64,000 nucleotides of DNA from Malacoplasma muris (GCF_046774425.1 NZ_CP177248.1:620001-684000); one strand, 5' to 3'; positions 42,163 through 53,530 are shown, counted from the first letter of the stretch. The notes: generated by a model from the letters alone, not told the origin. A program made the numbers and translations.

Positions 42163-42189
42163 TTATCACACATACTATTAAAGTGCTAA
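42163..42189 (-). promoter_or_regulatory. CIRCE operator (HrcA-binding site) upstream of dnaJ-grpE
   Basis: On the minus strand TTAGCACTT, nine bases, GTGTGATAA. The left half matches the consensus TTAGCACTC at 8 of 9 positions and the right half matches GAGTGCTAA at 7 of 9, with the exact 9-nt spacer. This implies HrcA repression relieved by heat. Confidence 0.8.
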
Positions 42190-42210
42190 TAAATTAAAGC
42201 AATATAAAAA

Positions 42211-42239
42211 AAATACCACCTATTAAATAAGTGGTATTT
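42211..42239 (-). terminator. Terminator of the 42257-43553 gene pair
   Basis: AAATACCAC pairs with GTGGTATTT around an 11-nt loop, with a T run on the minus strand. Confidence 0.75.
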
Positions 42240-42256
42240 TTAAATTTATACTATAT

Positions 42257-43000
42257 CTAAATAGTTAAATTAATATGCAATAATTTTTTTATTAAATCTG
42301 TGACTTCATTTTTATCTACACTTTTACCTTGAAGAGTAGATAGCATATAATTGCATATAGAGTGAGCCAAATCTTTTGGATCATAATTTGGAATTAAAGG
42401 AAAGTAGTATTTGTAAATTGCAAGTAATATATTAAAACAGAAATTCAATAAAGAAGGTTCTTTTGAAGCTAATGAATTAATAATATCTTTAGTTTCAATA
42501 TATAAAGGAATTTGTTCAAAAATTTTTGTTTCAATAGGATTTATATCAAATTCTTCTTTTAAATTATTATTATAATATCTAAAATTATTATTTATTTTTT
42601 GAAAAGCCATAGCCTCAAATAGACTAGTCTTTTCTTCATTATCAATTTTTCTATTAACAAAATGATTTTCAAAAATTAATAATTCTTCTTCATCAATTTT
42701 ATTTTGATATCTTTCAAAAAATAAGTATAGTGCTGAAGAATTTAATTTATTATTAGACACTATTGCATCTATTAATTGTTTACGATTTAGTTTTTCAACT
42801 AAGTTCAACCCAGAAAAATAATTTTTATCTGCATTAGCTGTGATTAACAAATCCTCCATAACTGTTTGAAAATCAATTGGTATATATGGAGTATTCAATT
42901 CATCTTCTAATAAAAATATAGCTTCATCATACTGCTTTTCTTCAATAAGTTTATTAACTTTATCAATAATAGATTGATAATAATTATTAATTTCTGACAT
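42257..43000 (-). CDS. Conserved mollicute protein of unknown function (DUF3196-like)
   Basis: A 247-residue soluble helical protein. The N-terminal segment DKVNKLIEEKQYDEAIFLLEDEL looks like a TPR-type helix pair, followed by further helical repeats and an acidic C-terminus. I recognise the general profile of the mollicute-specific DUF3196 family but cannot assign a role. It lies 10 nt downstream of the DUF402-like gene and ends at a terminator, so the two form an operon. No catalytic motif was seen. Confidence 0.55.
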   Translation of the reverse strand: MSEINNYYQSIIDKVNKLIEEKQYDEAIFLLEDELNTPYIPIDFQTVMEDLLITANADKNYFSGLNLVEKLNRKQLIDAIVSNNKLNSSALYLFFERYQNKIDEEELLIFENHFVNRKIDNEEKTSLFEAMAFQKINNNFRYYNNNLKEEFDINPIETKIFEQIPLYIETKDIINSLASKEPSLLNFCFNILLAIYKYYFPLIPNYDPKDLAHSICNYMLSTLQGKSVDKNEVTDLIKKLLHINLTI

Positions 43001-43010
43001 AAATTATCCT

Positions 43011-43553
43011 TTATTCTTTTTCTTTCATATAAGACTTTAAAACATTAACATTTATTTTACTTATTATTTTATTTCTAAATTCTTCATTTTTAAATCGCTC
43101 AAGTGTTTCAAGAGCTTTATCAATTATTTGGCCCTCATAATTAAACAATGTTTGATTTTCCTCAAATTCATCAGTATCAAGGATTCTAAAGTAATCTTTT
43201 ACATTACTTCTCATTTTTATATCTAAGTCAAGATCATAATATTTAATTGCTTCTTCCTCGTAAATAAAAGGAGATGCTATATTTACATAGTAGTGAACTT
43301 CATCAGTTTCAGATAAAGTAGCAACTATGTTAAATCACTCATTTTTAAAAAAGAATCAAAAAGAATTTTTTAAACTTCTACTTTTAAAATTTCTATCTCT
43401 ATCTTTGTCGCTTGTTATCACAATAGAATTCTTTAATGACACACAAACAAAGTTATTATCTGCATCTACAACTTTGGGAAATTCCCAAGCTCTGTAAAAT
43501 CAACCGTTCCTTTTGTAGGCATGAACCATAATTTTTTTATCTAATTTAATCAT
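43011..43553 (-). CDS. DUF402-family protein (possible nucleoside di/triphosphatase)
   Basis: A 180-residue cytosolic protein. The core HAYKRNGWFYRAWEFPKVVDADNNFVCVSL..., WFFFKNEWFNIVATLSET, YYVNIASPFIYEEEAIKYYDLDLDIKM and DTDEFEENQT matches the DUF402 plan, in which clustered Asp and Glu residues bind metal. Characterised members hydrolyse nucleoside di- and triphosphates. GGAGG lies 11 nt before the ATG at 43553, which was chosen over the later ATG at MVHAYK. First gene of a two-gene operon with the DUF3196-like gene. Confidence 0.6.
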
Positions 43554-43677
43554 GTTAGTTTATGCCTCCAATACAAAAATATATTCTTTTTTAAAACAAT
43601 ACATAAGAATAAATCTTATTAACAAGATAAATATTCAATAGTTTAGTGTAAAACAATGATATTTTTATTTTAGATTT

Positions 43678-43715
43678 AAAAAATAAAGAAATGCATCAAG
43701 AAGACACATTTCTTA
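43678..43715 (-). terminator. Terminator of tRNA-His
   Basis: A stem of AAGAAATG and CATTTCTT-type arms around a 13-nt loop lies just downstream of the tRNA on the minus strand, followed by TTTATTTTTT. Confidence 0.6.
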
Positions 43716-43730
43716 TTTCTTTATAATATG

Positions 43731-43806
43731 GGGCGATTGACGGGACTTGAACCCGCGAATGCCTGAGTCACAGTCAGGTGTGTTAACCAGCTTCACCACA
43801 ATCGCC
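43731..43806 (-). tRNA. tRNA-His (anticodon GTG)
   Basis: The minus strand folds into a cloverleaf: acceptor GGCGATT/AATCGCC, anticodon stem CCTGA/TCAGG with loop CTGTGAC (anticodon GTG), and T arm CGGGTTCAAGTCCCG. The discriminator is C, as in bacterial tRNA-His; the -1 base in the gene is T rather than the usual encoded G. It stands alone with its own terminator. Confidence 0.95.
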
Positions 43807-43907
43807 ATAACAATACTTATCTATTATACAATAAATAATAAAAATAACTTTACATATTAATAAAGGCAAATGTATCATTACAAGATATTGTACTCTTATA
43901 AATAAAA

Positions 43908-43938
43908 AAGTCTAATTTTATTTAGAAAAATTAGACTT
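43908..43938 (-). terminator. Terminator of the coiled-coil membrane protein gene
   Basis: AAGTCTAATTTT pairs with AAAATTAGACTT around a 7-nt loop, immediately after the stop at 43942. Confidence 0.8.
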
Positions 43939-43941
43939 TTT

Positions 43942-44739
43942 TTATTTTACATGACTTAAAATATCAGGATATTTTTTAACAATTTTTTTAATGTGAGTAG
44001 CAAGTTCTTTTTTTGCTGCTGACCTTCTTACAAGTTTACCATCTACTCTTGTATAAAACATTGCACCTGTAACTGAACCAATTAATCCAAATCCTAAAAT
44101 AACAGCTGGTATTGCTGTTAAACTAACAACTACAGAAAAATAATAGTTTTCAAATTTATCTGGTGGTGTTTGAGCAAATACATTTGATATTTGATTAAAA
44201 ATACCTTCAGCTTGATTTACATAGTTAGTTATAGTATCAGCAGAACCATTTGGTTTAAAAAAATCTTCTATTTTAGAAATAGCTCCACTTTCTCCACCAA
44301 TATTGTTTTTAACATTGTTAATACTAGTTTGTAAACTTTCTTTAGTTGACTTTAAAGTTTGAATTAATTGTTTAAGATTTTCTTGTGTACTTTGACTTGA
44401 AGCTAATTTTGCAGTACTACTACCATTATTTACAGCAGCTTCAAGCTCATTAATAGTGGTAGTAAGTGATGTCATTTGTTGTTCAGCACTACTCATTAGT
44501 TTATCAAATTCTTCTTTAGTTCCAGAAGTACTTGCTTTTAAATCACTCATTAATGTTTTAATATCTGTAAAAATATTTTTGTTTTGATTTTTTTGAGTTT
44601 CATCTCTTAATTTTGTATAGTATTCAATAGCTTCTTTTTTAAAATGAATACCAGCAGCACCAACACCCATAATAGCAACTAATGAAATAGAACCAAATGT
44701 AATAATTAATCATTTAGATAATGATTGCAAAAATCTCAT
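43942..44739 (-). CDS. Two-helix membrane protein with extracellular coiled coil, unknown function
   Basis: A 265-residue protein with an N-terminal membrane helix (LIITFGSISLVAIMGVGAAG, about residues 11-30) and a second helix (SVVVSLTAIPAVILGFGLIG, about residues 205-228). Between them is a long helical, Ser/Thr/Gln/Asn-rich region (heptads such as MTSLTTTINELEAAV). The basic C-terminal tail (RRSAAKKELATHIKKIVKK) is probably cytosolic. The two helices make a hairpin with the coiled coil outside. AAGGAG precedes ATG 44739. It is next to the P-type ATPase gene on the same strand, 107 nt away. I do not recognise a family. Confidence 0.65.
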
Positions 44740-44846
44740 ATAAATCTCCTTATTATAAATTATTATATTTAAACTAATAATCTATATATGATTATTAATA
44801 ATAATAACATTATATTAATAAAGGATAAATAGGAATATTATTTTTA

Positions 44847-47735
44847 TTAAATAATTGCATTAAGAAACTTATTGCTTTTTGAAAATTGAATAAATTTTTC
44901 ACTATTATTAACAAGCTTTGCTATTTCAAAAATTATTGTAGGAATAAATGCAAAAACAATTGCAATTAATGGAAAATATCATTGATTATTAAATTGCAAA
45001 TAAATTTCTTGATTTATTTGATTTTTAAGAAGTTGATTAATTGAAATAGAATCATTAATAATTTCTCCTTTAAAATCTGGTGCTCAATAACTAATATTAT
45101 TCATGCTATTTCCAAATGTATAAATATTTGAATTAAACACTTCATTAACAGATGGAATCATTGTTACAAATAATATTGCTGAAAATGAAACACAAAATGC
45201 AATAAACACATATTTAATATCAGATCATTTATATGTAAATATATTTTTGCTTGAGAATGTATTAAATGCATTAAATGATTGAGATACAGATAAAACTATA
45301 AAAGCCATAATACTACCTCTCATTTGCATTGCAAATAAGATTTCTCTACCAGCAGCATTTACATTTTCATATTGTTTTAAAACAGTATACATTGATTTGT
45401 AATCAAAACCAACAACACTACTTGCACCTAGAAAAAATGCAAGCAAAGAAAGAGCAGCAAAAATCATACCTTGTGCAAAAATTCTAAACAACATTTTTCC
45501 ATTTAATAAATTTTTTGAACTCTTAGGATCAAAGCGCATTATTTGCTTTTCTGGTTTTTTCATACCCAATGCAATCCCTGGAAAACTTTCAGTCACTAAA
45601 TTTACTCAAAGAATTTGAATTGCTGTAAATGGATTAAAAGCAAAGATAAGCATTCCAAAAACTAATGTTAACAACTCAGTTAAATTTGTTGTAAACAAAG
45701 TAATCATAATTCTTTTGATATTATCAAGGATTCCTCTACCCTCACGAACAGCTTGAACAATTGTATTAAAATTATCATCCATCAAAATCATATCAGCTGC
45801 ATCTTTTGAGACCTCAGTACCAGTAATTCCCATTGCACAACCAATATTTGCAGCTTTAAGAGCAGGAGCATCATTAACTCCATCTCCTGTCATAGCAACA
45901 ATTTGATCATTCGCTTGTCAAGCTTCAACAACTCTGATCTTATCTTCAGGGCTAACTCTAGCATAAACAGAATAATTTTTAACATTATTTTTTAATTGCT
46001 CATCTGTCATCATTGATAGTTCTTGACCACTGATTGTTAATTGCCCTTCTTGTAAAATACCAAGTTCTGTTGCAATTGCACTTGCTGTATTAACATGATC
46101 TCCTGTAATCATAATAGGTCTAATACCTGCTTCTAAACATGTTTGAATTGCATCTTTAACTTCTTCTCTTGGTGGATCAATAATTCCAAATAATCCAATA
46201 AGCTCAAGGTCTTTTTCAATTGTTTTAGAATTAATATTTTTAGGAATAGCTTTTACTTTTTTGATTGCTATTGCTAACACACGTAATGCTTTTTTGCTCA
46301 TTTCATCATTAGCAATCAAAAATTTATCAGTTTTATTTTTACAAATTTTAAATAAATTATCTGGAGCACCTTTTGTAATAATCAAATATTCTTTGCTACT
46401 AATTTTATTTATAGTAGTCATTAATTTTCTATCAGAATCAAAAGGCAACTCTTCTACTCTAATATATTTGTCTCTAAGTTTTTCATAGTCAATATTAAAA
46501 TTTTGTCCTGCTTTAACAATAGCTGTTTCTGTTGGATCTCCAATTAAAACATTTTCATCAATTTTAGTGTCATTACATAACATTCCATATTCAATAATTT
46601 TTAAAACATTTTTATCATCAAGTTTTGTAAATGATTTATTGTTTGCAAATACTTCAACAATTGTCATTTTATTTTGAGTTAAAGTACCAGTTTTGTCAGA
46701 ACAAATAACTGATGCACTACCTAATGTTTCAACAGATGATGTCTTTTTTATTAAAGCATTATAATTAATCATTCTTTTAACACCTAGTGCTAAAACAATT
46801 GTTAATATAGCAAGCAATCCTTCAGGTACAACAGCAATAGCAATTGAAACTGATATTTTAAATCCATTACTTCATGTATTTTGAATATTACCAATGTCAT
46901 TTACATAGAAAATGTACAATAAGAAAACAAGTATTAAACAAATAGATGCAAATATACTTAATATCTTACCAACTTTAGCCATTCTTTTTTCCAATGGACT
47001 TCATTCATCTTTTGTATTATTCAATAAAGATGCAATTTTACCAATTTCAGTGCTCATTCCTGTTTTTGTAACAATTACTGTTGCTCTACCATTAACAACA
47101 TTTGTACCAGAATAAACCATATTTAATCTATCTCCAATTGGAGTGGATTCATCAAAAGAAAATTCATCATTTTTTTCAATTGGTAATGATTCACCAGTTA
47201 GAACTGACTCTATAACTTTAAAAGAACTACTTTCAACTATAATACCATCTATTGGAATAGTGTCTCCAGCTTCTAAGATAACAATATCACCAGGAACCAA
47301 CTCATATGAACTAACTTGATCAAAATCACCATTTCTTAACACTTTAGCAATGGGGGTGGTCATTTTTTCCAAAGAATCCATGGCTTTTTCAGCCTTAACT
47401 TCTTGCACAGCACCAAAGATTGTATTAATTAACACAATTAAAATAATTATTGATGGTTCAACTCATTCAATAACCTTTTCAACATTAGTTAATACATCAG
47501 TGTGAAAAGCAGGAACTCCAGAAATCACATAAGAAACAATTGCTGCAATTAGCAACAATATTAACATTGGATCTTTAAATTGTTCTAAATATTTTAGAAA
47601 AAAATTCTTTCTTTTCTTTATTGCAAGTCTATTATATCCATATTGCTTTAATCTAGTTTCCACTTCTCCACTAGACAAACCATTTTCAAAATTTGTTTTC
47701 AGATTGGACTGGGCTTCAATAGCATTTGTGTTCAT
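44847..47735 (-). CDS. pacL: Cation-transporting P-type ATPase (calcium type, P2A)
   Basis: An ATP-driven cation pump of 962 residues. It has the N-terminal cation-ATPase domain (GLSSGEVETRLKQYGYN), the TGES loop, the PEGL transmembrane motif (VVPEGLLA), the phosphorylated DKTGTLT (Asp347), the KGAPDNL nucleotide-binding segment, MTGDGVNDAPALKAANIG, and a C-terminal membrane bundle (WVNLVTESFPGIALG). These features fit calcium-transporting P2A ATPases; magnesium or manganese transport is less likely. It is divergent from the cyclase gene cdaM. TGA codons read as Trp interrupt it at several places. ATG 47735 gives the expected start. Confidence 0.9.
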
Positions 47736-47849
47736 CTCAATTTTCCTTTTTGAAAAATATGTAATATAAATTTCTATTAATTATATATCAAAATTTATAT
47801 TTTTATTAATAAAAAAAACAACTTCATATTATTATATATATTGTTGTAA

Positions 47850-47855
47850 TATAAT
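47850..47855 (+). promoter_or_regulatory. Likely -10 box for the cdaM gene
   Basis: A perfect TATAAT lies 25 nt upstream of the cyclase ATG, in the divergent spacer with the P-type ATPase gene. The -35 is not clear. Confidence 0.45.
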
Positions 47856-47879
47856 AATTTAGTTAAAAGAGGAAAAAAC

Positions 47880-48482
47880 ATGGGGATTAATATTGCTATA
47901 TTGGTAATTTCTATACTGTTATTGCTAGCTGCTATTGTATTTTCAGTGTTACTTGCAGCATTCATAAAAGACAATTGAAAAAAAGTAAAAGCTGGATTGT
48001 TTTTTAGAAATAACAATAAAGTAGAATTAAGCCAAAAGGAAAAAGAACAGTTTACTAAATCTATGCTTGAATGTTTGTTTTATTTAAGTTCTAAAAAAAT
48101 CGGAGCTTTAATTGTATTAGAAAAAAACAATTCATTAAGTTTATATGAAGAAACTGGTTTTAAACTTGATGCAAATTTTTCTCCAGAATTCCTAATATCT
48201 GTATTTTCAAATAAATCAGTATCATTTCATGATGGAGCATTAATTGTTTCAAGAACTAAGATTAAATCAATTTCTTGTTATCTTCCTATTTCAAAAAACA
48301 CAATTGATTTGAAATATGGTGCAAGACATAGAGCAGCACTAGGAATAAGTGAAGTAACAGATGCTATAGCAATTGTTGTCTCTGAAACTACAGGAAATAT
48401 TTCATATGCAAGAAAAAGTAAACTAAATAATTTAGGTCAAGATAAAAAAATTATTGAAGAAATAATTACAAAACTTATTTAA
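47880..48482 (+). CDS. cdaM: Membrane-bound diadenylate cyclase, CdaM type
   Basis: This makes the second messenger c-di-AMP from two ATP, which in mollicutes controls potassium uptake. The 200-residue protein has a single N-terminal membrane helix (about residues 4-27) followed by the DAC domain. The nucleotide-binding motifs FHDGALIV and GARHRAALGISE are both intact. One helix rather than the three of CdaA matches the CdaM architecture described in M. pneumoniae. ATG 47880 follows AGAGGA. It is divergent from the cation ATPase, next to tRNA-Ser. No cdaR or glmM was seen nearby. Confidence 0.88.
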
Positions 48483-48517
48483 AACTAATTATGAAAAACT
48501 ATTTATTATATATATTG

Positions 48518-48523
48518 TATAAT
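48518..48523 (+). promoter_or_regulatory. -10 box for tRNA-Ser
   Basis: TATAAT (preceded by TG) lies 14 nt upstream of the mature tRNA 5' end. Confidence 0.5.
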
Positions 48524-48536
48524 AATATAGTTACTT

Positions 48537-48625
48537 GGAGACATACTCAAGTGGTTAAGAGGGCACCCTGCTAAGGTGTTAGGTCGTTCTGCGGCGCATG
48601 AGTTCGAATCTCATTGTCTCCGCCA
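48537..48625 (+). tRNA. tRNA-Ser (anticodon GCT)
   Basis: A class II tRNA with a long variable arm. Acceptor GGAGACA/TGTCTCC, anticodon loop CTGCTAA within CACC/GGTG, T arm GAGTTCGAATCTC, and an encoded CCA end. It decodes AGC/AGU serine. Confidence 0.95.
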
Positions 48626-48657
48626 TTTAAAAATTAAGCCGATATTAGGCATTAAAA

Positions 48658-48694
48658 AATATGAAGTTAATAATTTTATACTTAACTTCATATT
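48658..48694 (+). terminator. Terminator downstream of tRNA-Ser
   Basis: AATATGAAGTTAA pairs with TTAACTTCATATT around a short loop, followed by a T run on the plus strand. It also serves as a poor barrier for the convergent gene. Confidence 0.7.
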
Positions 48695-48757
48695 TTTTTA
48701 TTTTTTTAAAATTTATATTTTAATAATAAATAATAAGATGTACAAAATGAACAATGT

Positions 48758-50452
48758 TTATACACTTAAACTACTTTGTTTTTTTAAATGACTATATTTA
48801 TAAGGTTTCAATAGTTTAATAATGAATTTTAAACTATCTCTATATTCTCCTTTTTGATATAAATCATAAACACCATTAAGATCTAATTCTATATTTTTAT
48901 TTATCATTAGAATGTTTGCATAATTAATAAGTTTTTCAACATAAACTTTTGTATAGTAAATAGATGAAATAACTAAATTAGTCTCATGAATTCCATGTTT
49001 AATAGTTAATAAAGAATTATAATTGTATTCAAAATCTTGATCATAATTACTAAAAAAATTTAACTCTATGGCATTTAATTCATGAAAATATTTATGAATA
49101 TCATTTAATAAAATTTTGGATGAAACAAATTCATTAGAATTAATAAACGCAAGCATTTGAGCTAGCAACAACTTTCCTGAAGTTATTTCAGTTACTATTT
49201 TTTTGAAATAAACATATTTATTTGAAATGTCTTTTATTAAATGATTAAATTTATCATGTCACTCAATAATGTCTTCGATATTATTTTTTGACTCTATAAA
49301 TAATTCAGATGAATTATATTTAACAGCATTATTTTTATTAATAAATGATGAACAATTCTTATAAATATATTCTAATCTATACTTTAAATCGTTTACTTCA
49401 TTTTTAATTGAATTAGATGAATAAAAATTAGCATATATTTGATTTAAAAATGAAAGAAGATTTTTATATTCATCAATAAAGGTTTTAAAACTATTTATAA
49501 TAAAATCACTATTCTTAGTTAAAAATTCATTTGATTTAAAATTCATTTGTAATTTATTTTTCATTTTTAATATGTTTTTAACTATTTGATTTATATTAAC
49601 TTCTATTTTATTAAAATCATGTTTGTTTATTTTTTTATCTAAAACATTGATACCTTTATTTATTAATGCTAATGTCTTATCTGCATATTGAATATTATCA
49701 TATGAAAGATTCTTTGAATTGTTTTTTAACACACTTTCTATTTCATCAACTGTATGTTTAATATAATTGTATTCTTTTGTTCAAACATATCAATTACTTA
49801 ATAAATCAAAAGTTTGAGTAAAATCAAAATTATAGTTTTTCATTTCAATAACAAATTCATCATTATCAATGTTATCTATAAACTTATTTAAACTTTCAGA
49901 ATGTACTCTTAAATTTGTAATTAATTTGTGTATTATTCCATCATCAAAAATATTACCCAAATTTTTTTCATAAAAACTTATTATAGTTTTTGTATTTTCT
50001 CTATAAGCTACAAGCAAATAACTTACATAATTTCTATATTGTAAAACATCATCATATAGATCATTCAAAGTAACAATTGAATTCTCCAAATTATCAATAT
50101 CATCATTAATTTCTTTGTACAAAATATTAAAATTATGTCAATCATAATTTTTAGAAGCAGAAATTAATTTAAAAATGTTATTTTTAATAGTTTCAATAAC
50201 AATATCAAATCTTGTTGCAAACATATTAAATAAGTTTGAAATTGATTCATATTTTGGATTGTTAAAACCAATATGTTCAATAGGTATATTTTTTTTTATA
50301 AAATCTTCAATAACTAAATTATTAAATCTTTTTTTTATCAATTCACATTTTGATCTATATTCTTTATTTTTTAACAAAATATAAGTGATAGGCGCAAATA
50401 CCAAAATGGCTGCAACAAACAATACTATTATTATAATTGCATAAGTTGACAT
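48758..50452 (-). CDS. EzrA-like membrane-anchored coiled-coil protein
   Basis: A 564-residue protein with one N-terminal membrane helix (YAIIIIVLFVAAILVFAPITYIL) and then an all-helical, coiled-coil cytoplasmic region to the end. This topology and length match EzrA (562 residues in B. subtilis), the regulator of FtsZ ring formation. The C-terminal GVYDLYQKGEYRDSLKFIIKLLKPYK resembles the last EzrA repeat. Sequence similarity is otherwise not obvious. AAGGGG lies 6 nt before ATG 50452. If correct it would be a cell-division or cytoskeletal regulator. Another coiled-coil surface protein is the alternative. Confidence 0.5.
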
Positions 50453-50579
50453 ATACACCCCTTTCACCAACTATTAAATTATATAAAAGATAAAGAAAAT
50501 TAATTATTATTTTTATTAAATTACTAATACACTTATAAATATAATGTTAAAAACAATCTAAAAAACTATAAAATAATAT

Positions 50580-50585
50580 TATAAT
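50580..50585 (+). promoter_or_regulatory. -10 box for tRNA-Leu
   Basis: TATAAT lies 18 nt upstream of the mature tRNA 5' end. Confidence 0.45.
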
Positions 50586-50602
50586 TTATAGGTAACAAAC
50601 AA

Positions 50603-50688
50603 GCTCAGATGGCGAAATGGCAAACGCAGTAGACTCAAAATCTACCGATAGTGATATCTTAAGGGTTCAAGTCCCTTTCTGAGCACCA
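50603..50688 (+). tRNA. tRNA-Leu (anticodon CAA)
   Basis: A class II tRNA. Acceptor GCTCAGA/TCTGAGC, anticodon stem GTAGA/TCTAC with loop CTCAAAA (anticodon CAA), T arm GGGTTCAAGTCCC, and an encoded CCA. It decodes UUG leucine. Confidence 0.95.
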
Positions 50689-50704
50689 TATATATAACCA
50701 AAAA

Positions 50705-50731
50705 ACCTTTTAGAGATTATCTAAAAGGTTT
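50705..50731 (+). terminator. Terminator of tRNA-Leu
   Basis: A perfect 11-bp stem (AACCTTTTAGA / TCTAAAAGGTT) with a 5-nt loop and a T run, 17 nt after the tRNA end. It may also terminate the convergent gene at 50741. Confidence 0.85.
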
Positions 50732-50740
50732 TTTTATTTA

Positions 50741-52504
50741 TTAAATACTTAAATACAAAATTTTTATCTTATTATGCTTTATTAATTTATTTGTAGCAAA
50801 AATAATACCATATTCTATAAGTTCACTAAAATTAATAATCATGTTTTTATTAATATCAGAAAGTTTTAAATCATTAAAATAAATTACAATTTTATTTAGG
50901 TCTATTCCAAACATCATTATTTTTTTTACAAATAACAATACATTAAAGTCATTACTTTTAAAGTATTCTAAGGGGTAAACAATAATTAATTTCTGATTAT
51001 TATATCCATCCAATTTATTTGCCTTTGAAAAAAGTTTTAATGATCTATATGATATATTTCTTAATATTGTTGATAAATTATTATCATTTTTAAACTTATC
51101 TAAAAGTTGTTGCATAGAATAAATATTTTTATTTACTCATGTTATTTTAGGATAATAAAAATTCTTTATTCCTTTGGATTTAACATTAATTGGCATTTCC
51201 TCAATAAGTGATAAAGTTATTTTATTTAAATCATATTTATTGTTTGCAACAATATAATTATTTTTTTCATCAAGATAATTTTCTGAATTTCTATATTGAT
51301 ATAATTTAATTGAATTAATATCTTTATAGAAAATTCAATTATTTTTTGTTATTGTATTAAATTTAATTAAGTCAAAAAAATTATTTGAATGAATTCCATA
51401 AATGCTACAAAATGCAACTAATTGAATATTATAAGTTTTACTATTATAATTAATTTTTTTAGGAAAATTATTTAATATAATTTCAAATTTCTTTAAAAAA
51501 TCATCATCTAATCTATTATATTTTTTATTGTAATTATAAGATTGGTTTAAATTTATTAAATACTTGTCAATTGAGGTAAACAATGAATATTTATTATATT
51601 TTGTCTTAAAATAGAAACAATCTTTTCCCATCTTTTGAAAAACATATTTAATAAATGTTTTTTCAATACTATTGGTAACCTCTTTACCTTCTATTCTTAA
51701 CATCTGTTCAGTATCTAATATTTCAAATGTAATAAGCAATCCTGTTTCAATTGAATTATTTTTAATATAATTATCAAATGCATATTTACTAAATCCACTG
51801 TTTGCAAAATATTCATTGTCATATAAAATTGATTTTTTTAGTTTATAAGCACCATTTATGAAATTTGAAATATATAAAGCAATAGTATATAAAAATATAA
51901 ATAACAATAAACTACACAATATATTAATTAGATATACTATTAATGTTTCATTTCTAAAAAATATCAAACCAAGTATTGCAGTTAAGACATATAGTAAAAA
52001 TGTTGTTAGAAAAATATATTTAATTTTTTGAAGAAATAAAAATCTATTTAAAAAAACATTTATTATCATAAATCCATACACCATAACAACAACAATGACT
52101 TGTATATAATTTAAATTGTTTCCAATAAAAATATTTGAAACCATAAAAATAGGAAACATACCTAATAATGCAAATGTTGAAAGAAACAAACTAAAAATCA
52201 TTAGTAAAACCAACTGTAATACAACAGTATTAGGTTGCTGTAGGTTGTTGCTAATAATAATTGATATTGGGCATATTAAGGACAACAATGCCCCCATAAA
52301 TAAACTAATAAATATTTTTTTAGATGAAGTTATATTTCTAAAAGAAATCATTCATTTATAAATATTAAAAAAAATAAACATAAAAATAAAAAATATTGTT
52401 GATAAAATTAATGACATAACAAATAATCCCAAAAATAAATTGGCAAAATCTGTTTGTCCAAAATTATCAGTCTCTTTAATTAAATTGAAAACATTTTTTA
52501 ACAT
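50741..52504 (-). CDS. Polytopic membrane protein with degenerate GGDEF- and EAL-like domains
   Basis: A 587-residue protein. Six or seven membrane helices occupy residues ~20-220. Then comes a region (FSKYAFDNYIKNN...GLLITFEILDTEQM...YNIQLVAFCSIYGIH...WIFYKDI) that follows the order of strands of a GGDEF domain but lacks GG[D/E]EF. The C-terminal part (YSMQQLLDKF, LIIVYPLEYF, VIYFNDLKLSD, LIEYGIIFA) resembles the middle of an EAL domain without ExL. It therefore may bind nucleotide or peptide but probably makes or breaks no c-di-GMP. ATG 52504 gives the most complete protein; no strong ribosome-binding site was seen. The domain calls are inference from pattern, not firm matches. Confidence 0.45.
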
Positions 52505-52558
52505 AGATATATATTAACAAATATATTCTTACTTGATATATAAACAAAACACAATAAT

Positions 52559-53080
52559 CTACATAGTATTTATTATTTTTTTAAATTTTTTTAAATAAAG
52601 AGGAAATCTTAGATTAAAAGAATCAGCAAATAAATTTAAATTCATTTTTTCTATTATTTCATCAAAATTAACAATTTTATATTCGCTAACTTCATCATTA
52701 TTAATTTTAATTTTATTAATATATGTTTCATTTAAACAAGCTACAAATGTATGCATAAAATAATTGTGTTTTTTATCAAGAAATTCATTTATAAAAATTA
52801 AATCTTTAGAACCTATATTAAGGTTTGTTTCTTCTTTTGTTTCTCTAATGCAAGCTTCTATAATTGTCTCATCCCCAACTACTCCTCCAGCTACACATTC
52901 ATACTTGTTTCCATAAAACTTTTTGTTTTCACTTCTTTTTTGAATCATTATTTTTTCTTTTCCAAAAACAATTCAAACATTTACAGAAAAATAATAATAA
53001 TTTTTTGGGATATTATCTCTATTATATGCACCATTTTGCTTTACTTTATTTTCGTCATAAATTCTCACAATATCACTCAT
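52559..53080 (-). CDS. Nudix hydrolase
   Basis: This hydrolyses a nucleoside diphosphate linked to another group; the substrate is unknown. The 173-residue protein has the Nudix box, with GGVVGDETIIEACIRETKEE following the GX5EX7REUXEE pattern, and the catalytic Glu residues in place. TAGGAA lies 5 nt before ATG 53080. It overlaps no neighbour and starts 15 nt after the smpB stop, so it is co-transcribed with it. The N-terminus MSDIVRIYDENKVKQNGAYN and the FVACLNE strand resemble isopentenyl-diphosphate-isomerase-like Nudix proteins, but that is weak. Confidence 0.8.
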
Positions 53081-53095
53081 AAAATTCCTATATTA

Positions 53096-53530
53096 TTAAT
53101 AATACTTTTTGCTTTCTCTTTTTAAATCTCTTTCTTTAATAGTATTTCTTTTGTCTATTAAATTTTTTCCTTTAGCTAGACCAATTAAAACTTTTAATTT
53201 ATTATTTTTTCAATATATTTTTAAAGGTACAACAGTGATTGAATCTTTTTTTCTATAAAATTCTAATTTTATTATTTCTTTTTTATGAAGTAATAATTTT
53301 CTTGTACGTAAAGGATCAACATTGTAAATATTGCCATGATCATATGGAGAAACATGCATATTCAAAATGTATGCCTCATTTTTTTTAAACACAACATAAG
53401 CTTCACTTATTGATACATCACCTTTATGAATAGATTTAACTTCAACACCCTTTAATTCAATACCTGCTTCATATGTGTCTAATACATTATAATTAAAATT
53501 AGCTTTTTTATTTACCACAACAATCTTCAT
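53096..53530 (-). CDS. smpB: SsrA-binding protein SmpB
   Basis: This brings tmRNA to stalled ribosomes for trans-translation. The 144-residue protein carries the OB-fold segments NYNVLDTYEAGIELKGVEVKSI, ISEAYVV, LNMHVSPYDHGN and LIGLAKGKNLIDKRNTIKERD. The last of these is the C-terminal tail that inserts in the ribosome. It terminates with RESKKYY. GAGGG precedes ATG 53530. The tmRNA gene itself is not in this window. Confidence 0.92.
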
